NCBI GenBank assembly: GCA_021851525.1
Contig: JAJZDA010000003.1
Span: 1-52,605, forward strand
From: Actinomycetes bacterium
GTDB lineage: Bacteria; Actinomycetota; Thermoleophilia; Solirubrobacterales; Solirubrobacteraceae
DNA: 52,605 nucleotides
Reading direction: 5' to 3'
The notes under the pieces are model-generated. The model was not told the DNA's origin. It made no database searches and worked only from the letters and a program-made list of their open reading frames with translations. Positions 8,444 to 16,406 of this stretch are shown here, piece by piece. Position 1 is the first letter of the stretch. Each line of letters starts with the position of its first letter. A program made the position numbers and the translations under genes.

Positions 8444-8484
8444 GCCCTTGGCGACGGGCGTGACTCCCAGGACAGGAGCCGGCC

Positions 8485-9654
8485 GTGCGCAGAAAGGCGC
8501 CTCAGACGATGCTGACGAGCAGATCGACCCGCGCTCCGCGCCGTGCAGGCGGGCTCACCGCGCGCTGGCGATCGCTGCCGGCCGGGAAGCGGCGGATCCT
8601 GGTTTGGATGGCGCTCGTGGTCCTCGCGCTTCACGTGGTCGGCTTCGCCGCGCTCATCTGGCTGGTGACGCCACGCGGTGGCGCCGGCGCACTGACGGCG
8701 GGGGTCGGTCTGACCGCCTACGCGCTGGGGTTGCGGCACGCCTTCGATGCCGACCACATCTCCGCGATCGACAACACCACCCGGGCCCTCATGGAGCAGG
8801 AGGACCACCCGGTCAGCGTGGGGTTCTGGTTCTCACTGGGGCATTCGACTGTCGTGTTTGCGCTGGCGCTGCTGATCGCTCTCGGCGTGCGCACTCTCAA
8901 CGGCCCGGTGCGCAACGAGCACTCCGAACTGCACACGCTCACGAACCTCGTCGGTACCGGCATCTCCGGCCTGTTCCTCTACCTGATCGCGGCGCTCAAC
9001 GCACTGATCCTGATCAACATCCTGGGCGTCCTGCGCGACCTGCGCGCGGGCCGTTTCGACGAGCGGGAACTGGAGCGGCAACTGAGCCAGCGCGGGCTGA
9101 TGAACCGCTTCTTCGGGCGGCTCACCGGCAGGATCCGCAGGCCTGCGCAGATCTACCCGATCGGCCTGCTCTTCGGACTCGGCTTCGACACCGCCAGTGA
9201 GGTCGCGCTGCTCGTGCTGGCCGGCTCAGCCGGCGCCGGCGCGATGCCGTGGTACGCGATTCTCTGCCTGCCGGTCCTGTTCGCCGCCGGCATGGCCCTG
9301 ATGGACACGCTCGACGGAGCGTTCATGGGCCACGCCTACCAGTGGGCGCTCGCCCGGCCGACCCGCAGGCTCTTTTACAACCTGACGATGACCGGGCTGT
9401 CGGTGACCGTGGCGCTGGTGGTGGGGACGATCGAGGTCCTGGGGCTGGTCGCCTCGCAACTGCACCTCGCTGGCGCGCCCTGGCACTGGATCGAGGGGAT
9501 CGACATCAACGCGCTGGGCATCGTGATCGTTGTGTTGTTTGCGGCCACATGGCTGGTGGCGCTGTTGGTGTGGCGATTCGGACGCCTGGAGCAGCGCCTG
9601 ACCCCGACACAGCCCCCGGAGCCTGAGTCATTGAGCCTGAGTCATCTAGGGTAA
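8485..9654 (+). CDS. Nickel/cobalt transporter (NiCoT, HoxN/NixA family)
   Basis: A 389-residue secondary transporter for Ni2+ or Co2+. The signature RHAFDADHI is at residues 84-92, followed by FWFSLGHSTVVF at about 113-124, FGLGFDTASEVALL, GMALMDTLDGAFMGHAY and FYNLTMTGLSV, all hallmarks of NiCoT proteins, with about eight hydrophobic helices. The GTG at 8485 is preferred because AGGAG lies six bases upstream; an ATG at 8509 is possible. Metal specificity is not visible. No nickel enzyme is encoded in the window. The last codons contain the duplicated bases GAGCCTGAGTCAT. Confidence 0.93.
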   Translation: MRRKAPQTMLTSRSTRAPRRAGGLTARWRSLPAGKRRILVWMALVVLALHVVGFAALIWLVTPRGGAGALTAGVGLTAYALGLRHAFDADHISAIDNTTRALMEQEDHPVSVGFWFSLGHSTVVFALALLIALGVRTLNGPVRNEHSELHTLTNLVGTGISGLFLYLIAALNALILINILGVLRDLRAGRFDERELERQLSQRGLMNRFFGRLTGRIRRPAQIYPIGLLFGLGFDTASEVALLVLAGSAGAGAMPWYAILCLPVLFAAGMALMDTLDGAFMGHAYQWALARPTRRLFYNLTMTGLSVTVALVVGTIEVLGLVASQLHLAGAPWHWIEGIDINALGIVIVVLFAATWLVALLVWRFGRLEQRLTPTQPPEPESLSLSHLG

Positions 9655-9784
9655 CCCTCAACCTGAGCCTGAGACTAGGGCTGAGCCCCGGCCTCCCAGC
9701 GCACGGGGAGGCGCGACCCGCCGGCCGCCAAGCGCTGCAGCCGCTGCGCCAATCCACGCCAGCCCCCACGAGGTTGCGCGGAGA

Positions 9785-10060
9785 GGGAGCGCAGCGGGAG
9801 CGCAGCGGGAGCGCAGCGGGAGCGCAGCGGGAGCGCAGCGGGAGCGCAGCGGGAGCGCAGAGGGAGCGCAGCGGGAGCGCAGCGGGAGCGCAGAGGGAGC
9901 GCAGAGGGAGCGGAGAGGGAGCGCAGCGGGAGCGGAGAGGCTGCGCGCAGCAGAGCGGGAGCGGAGAGGCTGCGCGCAGCAGAGCGGGAGCGGAGAGGTT
10001 GCGCGCACCGGAGCGCACCGGAGCGCACCGGAGCGCAGCGGCTGCGCGCAGCTCAGCGGT
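9785..10060. repeat. Long array of an 11-bp repeat (GGGAGCGCAGC) and derivatives
   Basis: About ten near-perfect 11-bp units start at 9785, then degenerate into GGGAGCGGAGA, GGCTGCGCGCAGCAGAGC and GGAGCGCACC variants up to about 10060. Higher-order duplication is visible: a block of about 30 bases around 9940-10000 is repeated. Because 11 is not a multiple of three and the units lack stops, all three minus-strand frames stay open as an 11-residue Leu/Arg/Ser/Ala/Pro repeat, which is better explained as noncoding. It occupies most of the 463 bases between the permease and the next gene. Confidence 0.9.
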
Positions 10061-10117
10061 CGCCACCCCACCGCAGCGCCCACCAGGCCGCGCCGGGCGC
10101 CCGCGTCACACCGCGGG

Positions 10118-10747
10118 TCACTGCTGCCGAGCAGCCTCGAGCGCGGCCTGCGGAGCGAGCGTCGAGTCCCGCTGGAACAGGGTCAGCGCCCTGTCGGCCA
10201 GCTCCGCCGCCTCGGCGCCCGTTGTCGACTCATCGCCCAGCGCCAGCGCGAGCAGCGTCTGACGCAGCAGCTCCGGGTTCTGCAGGTCCGGCGGCGGGCC
10301 GGCGGGTGGCAGCGTGCGGGCAGCGCCAAGCAGCGCCCGCACACTGCCGCCAGCGCCGAACAGGCGCCCGGGGTGTCTGTCTGGCACCTGCAGCGCGACC
10401 GCGCCGCTGGCGGGGTTGACCAGGTTCAGCTTCGAGCGCAGGCCCGAACGCTCGAGCGCAACCCGGTAGCCGGAGAGCCGCAGGTACCCGAGCTGCGCGG
10501 CGAGCTGCTGATAGGCGAGCGCGTCGCTCTCATCGGTGAGCCGCTGTTGATGCAGCGCGATGTGGGTCATCTGCACGGTGCCGGTGGCGTCCGGGTCGGG
10601 AGCGGCCAGCAGGAAGATCTGCTGGCCGATCCGCCCGGCTCCCACGCCACCGACATCCACCAGCAGCTGATAGCCGCTGAGCGTCAGCGCACCGACGACC
10701 CCCGGGGGCAGCGGGTTCTCCTGGAGGTGTCCGGTGGCGAAGGCCAT
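10118..10747 (-). CDS. Unknown protein downstream of AIM24 gene
   Basis: A 209-residue soluble protein that I do not recognise. The first about 125 residues look beta-rich (GVVGALTLSGYQLLVDVGG, QQIFLLAAPD, GYRVALERSGLRSKLNLVNPASGAVALQVP). After a Gly/Pro-rich linker (about 130-155) a helical C-terminal part follows with LLRQTLLALAL and AAELADRALTLF. There is no signal peptide or membrane segment. The ATG is two bases after the stop of the AIM24 gene, so the two are almost certainly co-translated and may act together. The coding pattern and its tight coupling support a real gene; the function is unknown. Confidence 0.7.
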   Translation of the reverse strand: MAFATGHLQENPLPPGVVGALTLSGYQLLVDVGGVGAGRIGQQIFLLAAPDPDATGTVQMTHIALHQQRLTDESDALAYQQLAAQLGYLRLSGYRVALERSGLRSKLNLVNPASGAVALQVPDRHPGRLFGAGGSVRALLGAARTLPPAGPPPDLQNPELLRQTLLALALGDESTTGAEAAELADRALTLFQRDSTLAPQAALEAARQQ

Positions 10748-10749
10748 GA

Positions 10750-11526
10750 TCAGTTGTCAAGCAGTCCGCTGATCAGGCCGCCGAGCCCGCCGGCGCCGGT
10801 CTGACCCTGGCCGCCGCCGGCTCCGGTCTCGGCACCGGGCGGGTGATAGTAGGCGCTCTGCAGGCCGACGCGACCGGGTCCGGTGAAGCGGTTGAAGACG
10901 AGGTTGCCGGCGCCGCTCAGCAGCCCGGTCTTGAACCCGTAGACCTCCTGGCTCATCTGCACCGAATGGTCGTAGTAGAGCCAGCCGCCAGGCTCGATGT
11001 CAATCGACTCACCGGGCTCGAGCTGCTTCTCGAAGACGTTCCCGTAGCCGTGCAGCCAGACGACCCCCTCACCCTGGGTGCACATGAACTGGTCGATGAA
11101 GAAGCCGCCGCCGAAGGCCATGTTGGCGAAGCCCTTCATCCGCGTGTAGTCGTACTCCACGTTCTGGGTGACGGCAAGGAACTGGTGCTCGCGCACCTGG
11201 ATGCCCTCCCCCGCCTGCAGGTGCAGCGCGACCACGTGCCCCGGGGCGTCGCGACTGAACGCCACCTCGCCGGCGCTCTCCGCCTGGAGCAGCAGCAGCG
11301 GCATGCCGGCGAACGCGCGCTTGATCAGCCCCTTGCGCAGCGGATGCAGCCCCAGCCGCATCTCCGGATACTTCCACAGCAGCACGTGATGCTCGAAGTA
11401 GACCGGGGTGCTCCCATCCAGGGCAAGGTGCAACACGGGCACAAGCTCGCCCTCCAGGCGATAGCTGAGCCCCGTGGCTGTCCCCTCGGTGATCTGCGTG
11501 GGAAGGATTCTCGGCGCCGAAGGCAT
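10750..11526 (-). CDS. AIM24 family protein
   Basis: A 258-residue protein of the AIM24/TIGR00266-like double-stranded beta-helix family. Conserved-looking features are PVYFEHHVLLWKYPEM (about 41-56), FAGMPLLLLQAES, GHVVALHLQAGEGIQVREHQFLA, a Gly-rich GGGFF, and GVVWLHGYGNV with EPGGWLYYD. The C-terminal about 30 residues are Gly-rich. Yeast Aim24 affects mitochondrial inner-membrane organisation; bacterial members have no settled role. The start is supported by GGAG seven bases upstream. It is the first gene of a two-gene unit and lies divergent from the pyrophosphatase gene across 113 bases. Confidence 0.85.
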   Translation of the reverse strand: MPSAPRILPTQITEGTATGLSYRLEGELVPVLHLALDGSTPVYFEHHVLLWKYPEMRLGLHPLRKGLIKRAFAGMPLLLLQAESAGEVAFSRDAPGHVVALHLQAGEGIQVREHQFLAVTQNVEYDYTRMKGFANMAFGGGFFIDQFMCTQGEGVVWLHGYGNVFEKQLEPGESIDIEPGGWLYYDHSVQMSQEVYGFKTGLLSGAGNLVFNRFTGPGRVGLQSAYYHPPGAETGAGGGQGQTGAGGLGGLISGLLDN

Positions 11527-11627
11527 GACCGCTCCGTTCTGGGTGACCTGAGTCTGTTTGCAGGGTTGCGAGATTCGCGCGACACGCTACCGCCCCGAAG
11601 CAAACGCCGCAAAAGTCACGATCCGGA

Positions 11628-11633
11628 CATAAT
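11628..11633 (+). promoter_or_regulatory. Candidate -10 box (CATAAT) of leaderless pyrophosphatase gene
   Basis: CATAAT followed by exactly six bases (CCCGCT) and the GTG start at 11640. No Shine-Dalgarno sequence is present. Confidence 0.45.
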
Positions 11634-11639
11634 CCCGCT

Positions 11640-12947
11640 GTGCAACCTGTTTACGTCTCCGGGCACCGCAACCCTGACCTCGACTCGATCGCCTCAGCGG
11701 TCGGATACGCGGAGCTGAAGTCCCGACTCGAGCCCGACACCCAGTATCTGCCGGTGCGCCTGGGCGAGCTGAACCCCCAGACCCGCTGGGTGCTGGAGCG
11801 CGCCGGCGCGCAGGAGCCGCAGTACCTGCCACACATCCGCCTGCGTGCATGCGACCTGATGCGCACGCAGCTGACCTGCGTCGGTGAGGGCGACGCTGTG
11901 CGCCACGCGGGCATCGCGATCGACAGCGACGACTATGACCTGGTCCCGATCGTCAACGGCGAAGATGTCCTGGTGGGCGTGGTCACCGCCCGCGCACTGG
12001 CTCGCCGCTACGTGCGCGAACGTCACGACACGGGCGTGGACACGCTCGCCGTACCGTGCAGCGAGCTGATGGAGGACGCTGAGGTGCTGGCCAGCCCTGA
12101 CGACCTTGTGAGCGACGTCGGCGAGCAGCTCAAGCACTCCCACCAGGGCACCGCAATAGTGCTTGACGAGGAGGGACGCCCCGCAGGGCTGCTGACCCGC
12201 TCGGACCTCGTCTCACCGATGCGGCGCCGGGTGCTGCTCGTGGATCACGCGGAGCAGGCGCAGGCGGTGCCGGGGATCGAGCAGGCGGAGATCGTGGAGA
12301 TCCTCGACCACCACCACATCGGCTCGATCGAGACCCGCGCGCCGGTGAAGGCCGTGTTCGACCCGGTCGGGTCCACGGCGACATTGGTGATCGAACGCTT
12401 CCGCCGCAACGGCGTTGAGCCCAGCCGGGAGAGCGCGCTGCTGCTGCTGGGTGCGGTGCTCTCCGACACGGTGATCCTCAAGTCACCAACCACCACCGAC
12501 CGCGACGCCGCGGTGGTCGACTATCTCGAGCGCGCGCTGGAGATAGACGCGCGGGACTTTGGCAGGCAGATGTTCGAGGCCAGCTCAAACGTCGCCGACA
12601 TCAGCGCCGAGGAGATCGTGCGGCGCGACGCCAAGGGCTACAAGTCCGCGAGCGGAACGCCGTTCCTGGTGGCTCAGATCGAGGTCGTGGGCCGCGGACT
12701 GCTGGCGCGTCAGGATGAGCTGCTGGATGCGATGCGCCGCGAGCGCAGTTCCCAGGGTGTCGCCCTCTACGCGCTGATGGTCACCGACATCCTCGACAAC
12801 GGCACCGAGCTGCTGGTGGCCGGTGACGTCGGCGCGGCCGCGCGCGCATTTGGGGTGGAACCCGCCAACGGCAGCAGTTCGCTCACGCTGCCGGGCGTGA
12901 TGAGCCGCAAGAAGCAGGTTGCGCCGAAGCTGCTGGCGGCGCTCTGA
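11640..12947 (+). CDS. Family II (Mn-dependent) inorganic pyrophosphatase with CBS pair
   Basis: A 435-residue DHH-family enzyme hydrolysing pyrophosphate. GHRNPDLDS (residues 8-16), VDHAE (201-205) and DHHHIG (223-228) supply the metal-site motifs, and the C-terminal DHHA2 domain ends with the substrate-binding SRKKQ. Between the first two motifs, residues about 70-195 form two CBS domains (ACDLMRTQLTCV, PCSELMEDAEVL, GLLTRSDLVSP), known in CBS-pyrophosphatases to bind adenine nucleotides and control activity. No DRTGG domain is present. The GTG start is supported by the motif-proximal N-terminus and a leaderless -10 box. The gene converges on rsfS. Confidence 0.9.
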   Translation: MQPVYVSGHRNPDLDSIASAVGYAELKSRLEPDTQYLPVRLGELNPQTRWVLERAGAQEPQYLPHIRLRACDLMRTQLTCVGEGDAVRHAGIAIDSDDYDLVPIVNGEDVLVGVVTARALARRYVRERHDTGVDTLAVPCSELMEDAEVLASPDDLVSDVGEQLKHSHQGTAIVLDEEGRPAGLLTRSDLVSPMRRRVLLVDHAEQAQAVPGIEQAEIVEILDHHHIGSIETRAPVKAVFDPVGSTATLVIERFRRNGVEPSRESALLLLGAVLSDTVILKSPTTTDRDAAVVDYLERALEIDARDFGRQMFEASSNVADISAEEIVRRDAKGYKSASGTPFLVAQIEVVGRGLLARQDELLDAMRRERSSQGVALYALMVTDILDNGTELLVAGDVGAAARAFGVEPANGSSSLTLPGVMSRKKQVAPKLLAAL

Positions 12948-12960
12948 GCCGCTGAGCAGG

Positions 12961-12982
12961 CGCGCGGCCAGCTGGCCGCGCG
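12961..12982. terminator. Palindromic bidirectional terminator between pyrophosphatase gene and rsfS
   Basis: A perfect 22-base palindrome (arm CGCGCGGCCAG) in the 36-base gap between two converging stop codons. It can form an 11-bp GC stem, or slightly fewer pairs with a loop. There is no U-tract. Confidence 0.6.
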
Positions 12983-12983
12983 C

Positions 12984-13352
12984 TCAGGCGACCGAGGTTG
13001 CCTGCTCGAACTCGAAGCTCTTCAGGGGCGCCTCGCCCCAGAGCTGCTCCAGGCGGTAGAACTCACGCGTCTCAGGCGTGAACACGTGGACGATCACGTC
13101 GCCGTAATCCATCAGGATCCAGGTCGCCTCGGTCACCCCATCAACGCGCGTGGGAGTCAGCCCGTGCTGCTGCTTCATCCCCAGCGAGATGCCCTCGTGG
13201 ATGGCTCGCGTCTGGCGATCGCTGCGCCCGCTGCAGATCAGGAAGTAATCCGCAACCGACGTGAGACCTCGCATGTCCAGCTCAACGATGTCCACGGCCT
13301 TGCGGTCCGCGGCCAGCTCAGCTATTGCCAATGCGATCTGATCGGGCTTCAT
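12984..13352 (-). CDS. rsfS: Ribosomal silencing factor RsfS (Iojap/YbeB)
   Basis: A 122-residue protein that binds L14 of the large ribosomal subunit and blocks subunit joining under starvation. Family features include AIAELAADRKAVDIVELDMRG at the N-terminus, SVADYFLICSGRSDRQTRAI and WILMDYGDVIVHVFTPETREFYRLEQLW. The ATG overlaps the nadD stop by one base (TGATG), the usual nadD-rsfS coupling, which fixes the start; the longer open frame would run through nadD in another frame. Confidence 0.95.
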   Translation of the reverse strand: MKPDQIALAIAELAADRKAVDIVELDMRGLTSVADYFLICSGRSDRQTRAIHEGISLGMKQQHGLTPTRVDGVTEATWILMDYGDVIVHVFTPETREFYRLEQLWGEAPLKSFEFEQATSVA

Positions 13353-13960
13353 CACTGTGTGCGACCTCCGTAGAGACGGTGCTCGTCGATGTAACTCGCC
13401 ACCTGATCCGGGACGAGGTAGGTGATCGGCTGCTGCAGCTGAACTCGCCGGCGGATCTCCGTGGAGGAGATCCCGATCCTCGGCATCCGAAAGAACCTCG
13501 CCCGGTCTCCGCCCTCGAGGGTGGAGAGCGCCGCGTCGATCGACGCCCGTGTCGTGCCGCGACGCCTGGCAACAGCCAGTGTAGCCAGCGCCAGAACACG
13601 CTCCGGCTGATGCCACGTCGGCAACCCTGCCGCAACGTCGCCGCCGACGATCAGGAACAACTCACTATCGGGCATCAGTGAGCTCAGTGCGCAAAGCGTA
13701 TCCACCGTGTAGGACGGTCCCTCGCGCGTGACCTCGAGGTCGGACACCTCAAAGCGGCTGTCCGCGGCGACCGCGCGGCGGCAGAGCTCGAGGCGATGCA
13801 GCGGCCCGGGATCCCCGGGCAGCGACGGCTTGTGCGGCGGCCGGCCGGCCGGCATCAGGATCACGCGATCCAGACCGAGCTGCAGGTGAGCCTCCTGTGC
13901 GCAGATCAGGTGCCCGAGATGCGGGGGATTGAACGTGCCCCCGAGAATTCCGATGCGCAC
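13352..13960 (-). CDS. nadD: Nicotinate-nucleotide adenylyltransferase
   Basis: A 202-residue enzyme converting NaMN and ATP to deamido-NAD in NAD synthesis. The nucleotidyl-transfer motif GGTFNPPHLGH is at residues 7-17 and ISSTEIRRR near the C-terminus. PAGRPPHKP and SYTVDTL are further NadD markers. It begins with GTG. Only a poor AGAGG is visible upstream, very close to the start, and the gene is 58 bases after proA on the same strand, so it is probably read as part of the obg-proB-proA transcript. Confidence 0.96.
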   Translation of the reverse strand: MRIGILGGTFNPPHLGHLICAQEAHLQLGLDRVILMPAGRPPHKPSLPGDPGPLHRLELCRRAVAADSRFEVSDLEVTREGPSYTVDTLCALSSLMPDSELFLIVGGDVAAGLPTWHQPERVLALATLAVARRRGTTRASIDAALSTLEGGDRARFFRMPRIGISSTEIRRRVQLQQPITYLVPDQVASYIDEHRLYGGRTQ

Positions 13961-14018
13961 CTCTCAGGCCCCCGCGGCCGGGTGTGACGGCGCCGCTCGG
14001 CGCGGTGCGAGCACTGAC

Positions 14019-15284
14019 TCAGAGGCGGACGTGGCCGGAGCCCTCAACTAGGTATTTGGTGGTGCACAGCTCACGCAGACCGATCGGCCCGCGGGCGTGG
14101 AGCTTCTGCGTGGAGATGCCGATCTCAGCCCCCATACCGAACTCCGCACCATCGGTGAAACGCGTGGAGGCGTTGACGTACACGCACGCCGCGTCAACGG
14201 CCAGCTGAAAGCGGCGCGCAGAGGTCGTGTCGGATGTGACGATCGCCTCCGAATGGCCGCTGCCGAAGCGGTTGATGTGCGTGATCGCCTGATCCACCGA
14301 TGAGACCACGCCGACGGCCAGCTCCAGCGCCAGGTACTCGGTAGCCCAATCCTCGTCGGTCGCGGCACGCATCGGCAGATCCGCCACCAGCTCACGGGCG
14401 CGCGCGTCGCCGTGCAGCTTGACGCCCGCGTCATGCAGCGCGTGCAGCACCCTGGGCAGGAAGCTGGGCGCAACCTGCTCGTGCACCAGCAGCGTCTCCG
14501 CCGCATTGCAGACCCCGGGGCGCTGAACCTTGGCGTTGACCACGATCTCCTGCGCCGAGCCGAGGTCGGCGCTCGCGTCCACGTAGACATGGCAGTTGCC
14601 CGACGCGGCGTAGATCACCGGGACCGTCGCCACGCCCCTGAGCGCCTGCTTGAGCCCCTCGCCACCGCGCGGGATGATGAGGTCCACGACGCCTGACTGC
14701 GTGGCGAGCTCCGCCAGCTCCTCACGGCCGCCGCCGGCGACCAACGAGAGCGCACCCTCGGGAATCCCCTCCTGCGTGGCCGCCTCCGCGGCCACACGGG
14801 CCAGCACCGCGTTGGAGTGCATCGCGGCCGATGAGCCACGCAACACGATCGCGTTGCCGGACTTCAGGCAGAGGGCGGCCGCATCGATCGTCACGTTGGG
14901 TCGCGCCTCGTAGACCACGGCGACCACACCGAGCGGGACCCGCACCTTGCGCACGTCCAGCCCGTTGGGGGCGCGGAAGCCGTCGATCACCTCCCCCACC
15001 GGATCCGGCAGCGCCGCGACCCTGCGCACACCGTCGGCGATCGCCTCGAGCCGCCGGCGATCGAGCGTCAGCCGGTCGATCAGGGCGTCGCTGAGACCGG
15101 CCTCACGGCCCGCCTGGAGATCTTCCCGGTTTGCGTGCAGGATCTCCTCGGAGCGCTCCTGCAATGCCAGCGCGACGCGCTGTAGGGCGCGATCCTTGAC
15201 CGCGGATCCGAGCATGCCGAGCTCCCGCGAGGCGCGCTTGGCACCCGCGCAGATCTCAGCCACAGATGCTGCTGCAACGGCCAT
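14019..15284 (-). CDS. proA: Gamma-glutamyl phosphate reductase
   Basis: A 421-residue enzyme reducing glutamyl-5-phosphate to glutamate semialdehyde, the second step of proline synthesis. The catalytic cysteine lies in QRPGVCNAAETLLVH. VRVPLGVVAVVYEARPNVTIDAAALCLKSGNA and the C-terminal RFTDGAEFGMGAEIGISTQKLHARGPIGL are characteristic. It begins 12 bases after proB, so the two enzymes of the labile intermediate are made together. Confidence 0.98.
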   Translation of the reverse strand: MAVAAASVAEICAGAKRASRELGMLGSAVKDRALQRVALALQERSEEILHANREDLQAGREAGLSDALIDRLTLDRRRLEAIADGVRRVAALPDPVGEVIDGFRAPNGLDVRKVRVPLGVVAVVYEARPNVTIDAAALCLKSGNAIVLRGSSAAMHSNAVLARVAAEAATQEGIPEGALSLVAGGGREELAELATQSGVVDLIIPRGGEGLKQALRGVATVPVIYAASGNCHVYVDASADLGSAQEIVVNAKVQRPGVCNAAETLLVHEQVAPSFLPRVLHALHDAGVKLHGDARARELVADLPMRAATDEDWATEYLALELAVGVVSSVDQAITHINRFGSGHSEAIVTSDTTSARRFQLAVDAACVYVNASTRFTDGAEFGMGAEIGISTQKLHARGPIGLRELCTTKYLVEGSGHVRL

Positions 15285-15296
15285 CCGAGCTAAAGA

Positions 15297-16394
15297 CTAC
15301 GCAAGCACGAAGTAATCACGGTGAACGGCCTCCTCGCCGGCCTGAGGCAGCAGCTCACGGACCTCCGCCGAGCGACGCCCGCACACCCGGCGAAGCTCCG
15401 GCGCCGAGTAGTTGCTGATGCCCTTGCCGACCGCCTGCTCAGCGTGGAAGATCTCGATCGCGTCGCCCGCCTCGAAGCTGCCCTGCACCGCGACCACGCC
15501 GACCGGCAGGAGGCTGGTGCCACCCTCGCGCAGCGCCCGCGCCGCGCCCGCGTCGACCTGCACCCGCCCGCGGGCTGGCTTGGCGTACTTCAGCCAGAGC
15601 TTGAAGCTCGAGTAGCGGTCGCTCTGCGCCGGGAAGCTCGTGCCGCCCCGCTCGCCGCGGGCGGCGCCGAGCACCGCTCCCCGACGCTGTCCGTTGACTA
15701 TCACGGTCGGGATGCCCGCGGCCGTGGCCATCTCCGCCGCAACCACCTTGGAGCGCATGCCTCCCGAGCCGAGCACCGAGGTCACCTGGCTGATGGCGAG
15801 CTGCGAAAGCGCCTGAAAGTCGGTGACCTCCTCAACCAGCCGCGCGTCCGGGTCGCTGCGCGGATCGGCGGTGAACAGACCGTCCGTGTTGGTGGCGAGC
15901 ACCAGCCGCGTGGCCCCGACCAGGATCGCCACCTGCGCGGCGAGGAAGTCGTTGTCACCGAAGGAGATCTCGTCGGTGGTGGTGGTGTCGTTCTCATTGA
16001 TCACGGGCACCACCCGCCACTCCAGCAGCTTGCGCAGGGTCTGCCTGGCGTTCAGGTAGTGGCTGCGGGCGCTGAGGTCGAAGAACGTCAGCAGCACCTG
16101 GGCGCTGCGCACACCGCGGGCGCCGAGCAGCTCGTCATACACGCGGTAGAGCTTGCCCTGGCCGACCGCGCTGGCGGCCTGCAGCTCCTCCACCGCACGT
16201 GGGCGCCGCGCCGGCGGGATGCCGAGCACGCCGAGCCCGCGTGCGATCGCACCGCTGGTGACGACTATCGGCGCCAGTGATTCGCGCTGCAGCTCCGCGA
16301 CATCGTCACAGATCTGCGTGAGCACGTCCGTGCGCACGGTGCCATCGTCGGTAGCGACGACGCTCGAGCCCAGCTTGATGACGACTGCACCCAT
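15297..16394 (-). CDS. proB: Glutamate 5-kinase with PUA domain
   Basis: A 365-residue kinase that phosphorylates glutamate at the start of proline synthesis; this step is normally feedback-inhibited by proline. The amino-acid kinase domain (VIKLGSSVVATDDG, VTSGAIARGLGVLG, NENDTTTTDEISFGDNDFLAA, VLGSGGMRSKVVAAEMAT) covers about 1-255. A PUA domain (GRVQVDAGAARALREGGTSL onwards) covers about 275-355. It starts 12 bases after obg and is followed by proA. Confidence 0.98.
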   Translation of the reverse strand: MGAVVIKLGSSVVATDDGTVRTDVLTQICDDVAELQRESLAPIVVTSGAIARGLGVLGIPPARRPRAVEELQAASAVGQGKLYRVYDELLGARGVRSAQVLLTFFDLSARSHYLNARQTLRKLLEWRVVPVINENDTTTTDEISFGDNDFLAAQVAILVGATRLVLATNTDGLFTADPRSDPDARLVEEVTDFQALSQLAISQVTSVLGSGGMRSKVVAAEMATAAGIPTVIVNGQRRGAVLGAARGERGGTSFPAQSDRYSSFKLWLKYAKPARGRVQVDAGAARALREGGTSLLPVGVVAVQGSFEAGDAIEIFHAEQAVGKGISNYSAPELRRVCGRRSAEVRELLPQAGEEAVHRDYFVLA

Positions 16395-16406
16395 CGGGGC
16401 AGAGTG

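Noticed and set aside
8031-8484. Riboswitch for nickel/cobalt or cobalamin upstream of the permease
   Set aside because: No conserved riboswitch core could be recognised; most of the region is a 29-bp tandem array.
9506-10083. Minus-strand frames through the 11-bp array encoding Leu/Arg/Ala/Pro repeats
   Set aside because: All three phases are open only because the repeat lacks stops; there is no ribosome site and no unique sequence.
13353-13616. Longer rsfS start inside nadD
   Set aside because: The TGATG junction at 13352 and family length fix the start; the extension reads nadD in the wrong frame.
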